From: JANYBV01 sp043763155
GTDB taxonomy: Bacteria > Pseudomonadota > Alphaproteobacteria > Rickettsiales > SXRF01
DNA length: 23,637 nucleotides
Reading direction: 5' to 3'
Assembly: GCA_043763155.1 (NCBI GenBank)
Contig: JAYULW010000120.1
Coordinates: forward strand, 1 to 23,637
This document shows positions 23,151-23,637 of this stretch, one piece after another. The notes below the pieces were generated by a model. That model was not told the DNA's origin and did not search any database. It worked only from the letters and a program-made list of their open reading frames with translations. The stretch's first letter is position 1. Each line of letters opens with the position of its first letter. Position numbers and translations under genes: made by a program.

Positions 23151-23637
23151 GAAAAACTCCGACGAAATTTTTAAATTTTTAAATCAGCATGTCGAAGTTT
23201 CACGTGAAACATTTGCAAAGCTGATTACGTACCATGAACTGCTCGTGAAATGGCAGGCGCGGGTAAATTTGGTGAGTAAGGACACTTTGCCGGACGCGTG
23301 GTCGCGTCACTTCCTTGATTCGATTCAGCTGTTGCCGCTTCTGCCGAAGGGTGGAATGACTTTGCTGGACATCGGCACTGGAGCGGGATTTCCGGGAATG
23401 GTGCTTGCGATTTTGGGGGTGAAAAATGTTCATCTGGTGGAGAGTGATTCCAAAAAAATTACGTTCCTCCGAGAAATTTCACGGGTGACGGATACGCCCG
23501 TAATGTTTCACAACAAACGTGTGGAACATGTGGAACCGATGAAAGTTGACGTCGTTGTTTCACGTGCTTGTAGTAGTTTGGACACACTACTCGATTATTC
23601 GATGCCATTTGTTTCACATGAAACAATTTGTCTCTTT
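23122..23637 (+). CDS. rsmG: 16S rRNA (guanine-527-N7)-methyltransferase RsmG, 5' part
   Basis: The first 172 codons are in the window and no stop is reached. RsmG methylates G527 of 16S rRNA in the ribosomal decoding region using S-adenosylmethionine. The N-terminal segment VSRETFAKLITYHELLVKWQ and the characteristic VNLVSKDT and WSRHFLDSIQLL are present. The SAM-binding motif LDIGTGAGFPGM follows, then HLVESDSKKITFLREISR. ATG 23122, preceded by AGGTGG, is the likely start and overlaps mnmG by 29 bp. A GTG at 23143 is a possible alternative. The 5' part is notably A/T-rich (for example around 23166-23182). Several parS-like sequences lie inside it. parA and parB are expected just downstream, outside the window. 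Confidence 0.95.
   Translation, partial: MLVWTKSVLEKNSDEIFKFLNQHVEVSRETFAKLITYHELLVKWQARVNLVSKDTLPDAWSRHFLDSIQLLPLLPKGGMTLLDIGTGAGFPGMVLAILGVKNVHLVESDSKKITFLREISRVTDTPVMFHNKRVEHVEPMKVDVVVSRACSSLDTLLDYSMPFVSHETICLF
23196..23211 (+). other. parS-like site, 15 of 16 bases, inside rsmG
   Basis: AGTTTCACGTGAAACA differs from the consensus only at its first base. It is read in the same frame phase as the mnmG site and again encodes V-S-R-E-T. It lies 508 bp from the perfect site. Confidence 0.85.
23504..23519 (+). other. Degenerate parS-like sequence in rsmG
   Basis: TGTTTCACAACAAACG matches 12 of 16 consensus bases but has lost the central CACGTG. It is listed because it lies between better sites. 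Binding is doubtful. Confidence 0.2.
23556..23571 (+). other. parS half-site in rsmG
   Basis: TGTTTCACGTGCTTGT keeps the first 11 consensus bases and loses the second arm. The codons read V-S-R-A-C in a region conserved in RsmG, so protein constraint may prevent a full site. Confidence 0.3.
23610..23625 (+). other. parS-like site, 15 of 16 bases, near the window end in rsmG
   Basis: TGTTTCACATGAAACA differs at one central base (A for G), making the core CACATG. It is read in the same phase as the two strong sites and encodes V-S-H-E-T. It may be a weaker ParB site. Confidence 0.6.

Overview
The window reads as chromosomal DNA of a GC-rich alphaproteobacterium. The signs are an mnmE-mnmG-rsmG block carrying parS sites, a membrane-anchored CycM-type cytochrome c, a PfkB adenosine-kinase-like gene next to kdsB, and a VirB9-VirB10-VirB11-VirD4 order like that of the rickettsial-type type IV secretion system. 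The kdsB gene implies a Gram-negative envelope with Kdo-containing lipopolysaccharide. I cannot assign a family or genus. The GC-rich codon use argues against classical AT-rich Rickettsia, but not against other intracellular or predatory alphaproteobacteria.

Layout. Positions 1-4387 (+) hold the end of virB9, then virB10, virB11 and virD4: the outer core, a hexameric ATPase and the coupling protein of a type IV secretion system. Converging on virD4 with a 6-bp gap is a 610-codon minus-strand gene I do not recognise. Its middle-to-C-terminal part resembles a degenerate zinc-metallopeptidase core. A ydfG-like dehydrogenase (-) and an unrecognised 205-codon gene (+) then diverge from a 134-bp region with a putative promoter and a perfect 8-bp inverted repeat. 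A PfkB sugar/nucleoside kinase and kdsB overlap on the minus strand.

Positions 9592-18919 (+) hold cytochrome c, nfeD, an SPFH/stomatin gene and a YejABEF oligopeptide ABC importer. An alpha/beta hydrolase of the prolyl-oligopeptidase type is inserted between yejB and yejE. Most junctions from the SPFH gene onward are ATGA stop/start overlaps. An unrecognised single-span membrane protein follows yejF. A qorA-like quinone oxidoreductase lies on the minus strand.

Positions 19973-23637 (+) hold mnmE, mnmG and the 5' part of rsmG (cut by the window end). A perfect 16-bp parS site lies in mnmG and near-perfect ones lie in rsmG and at the start of yejF, so this end of the window is probably close to the replication origin and to parAB.

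There is no gene-free stretch over 300 bases. The largest gaps are 13555-13722 (168 bp), 9520-9657 (138 bp) and 7062-7195 (134 bp). I saw no tRNA, rRNA, CRISPR array, insertion sequence or convincing rho-independent terminator.
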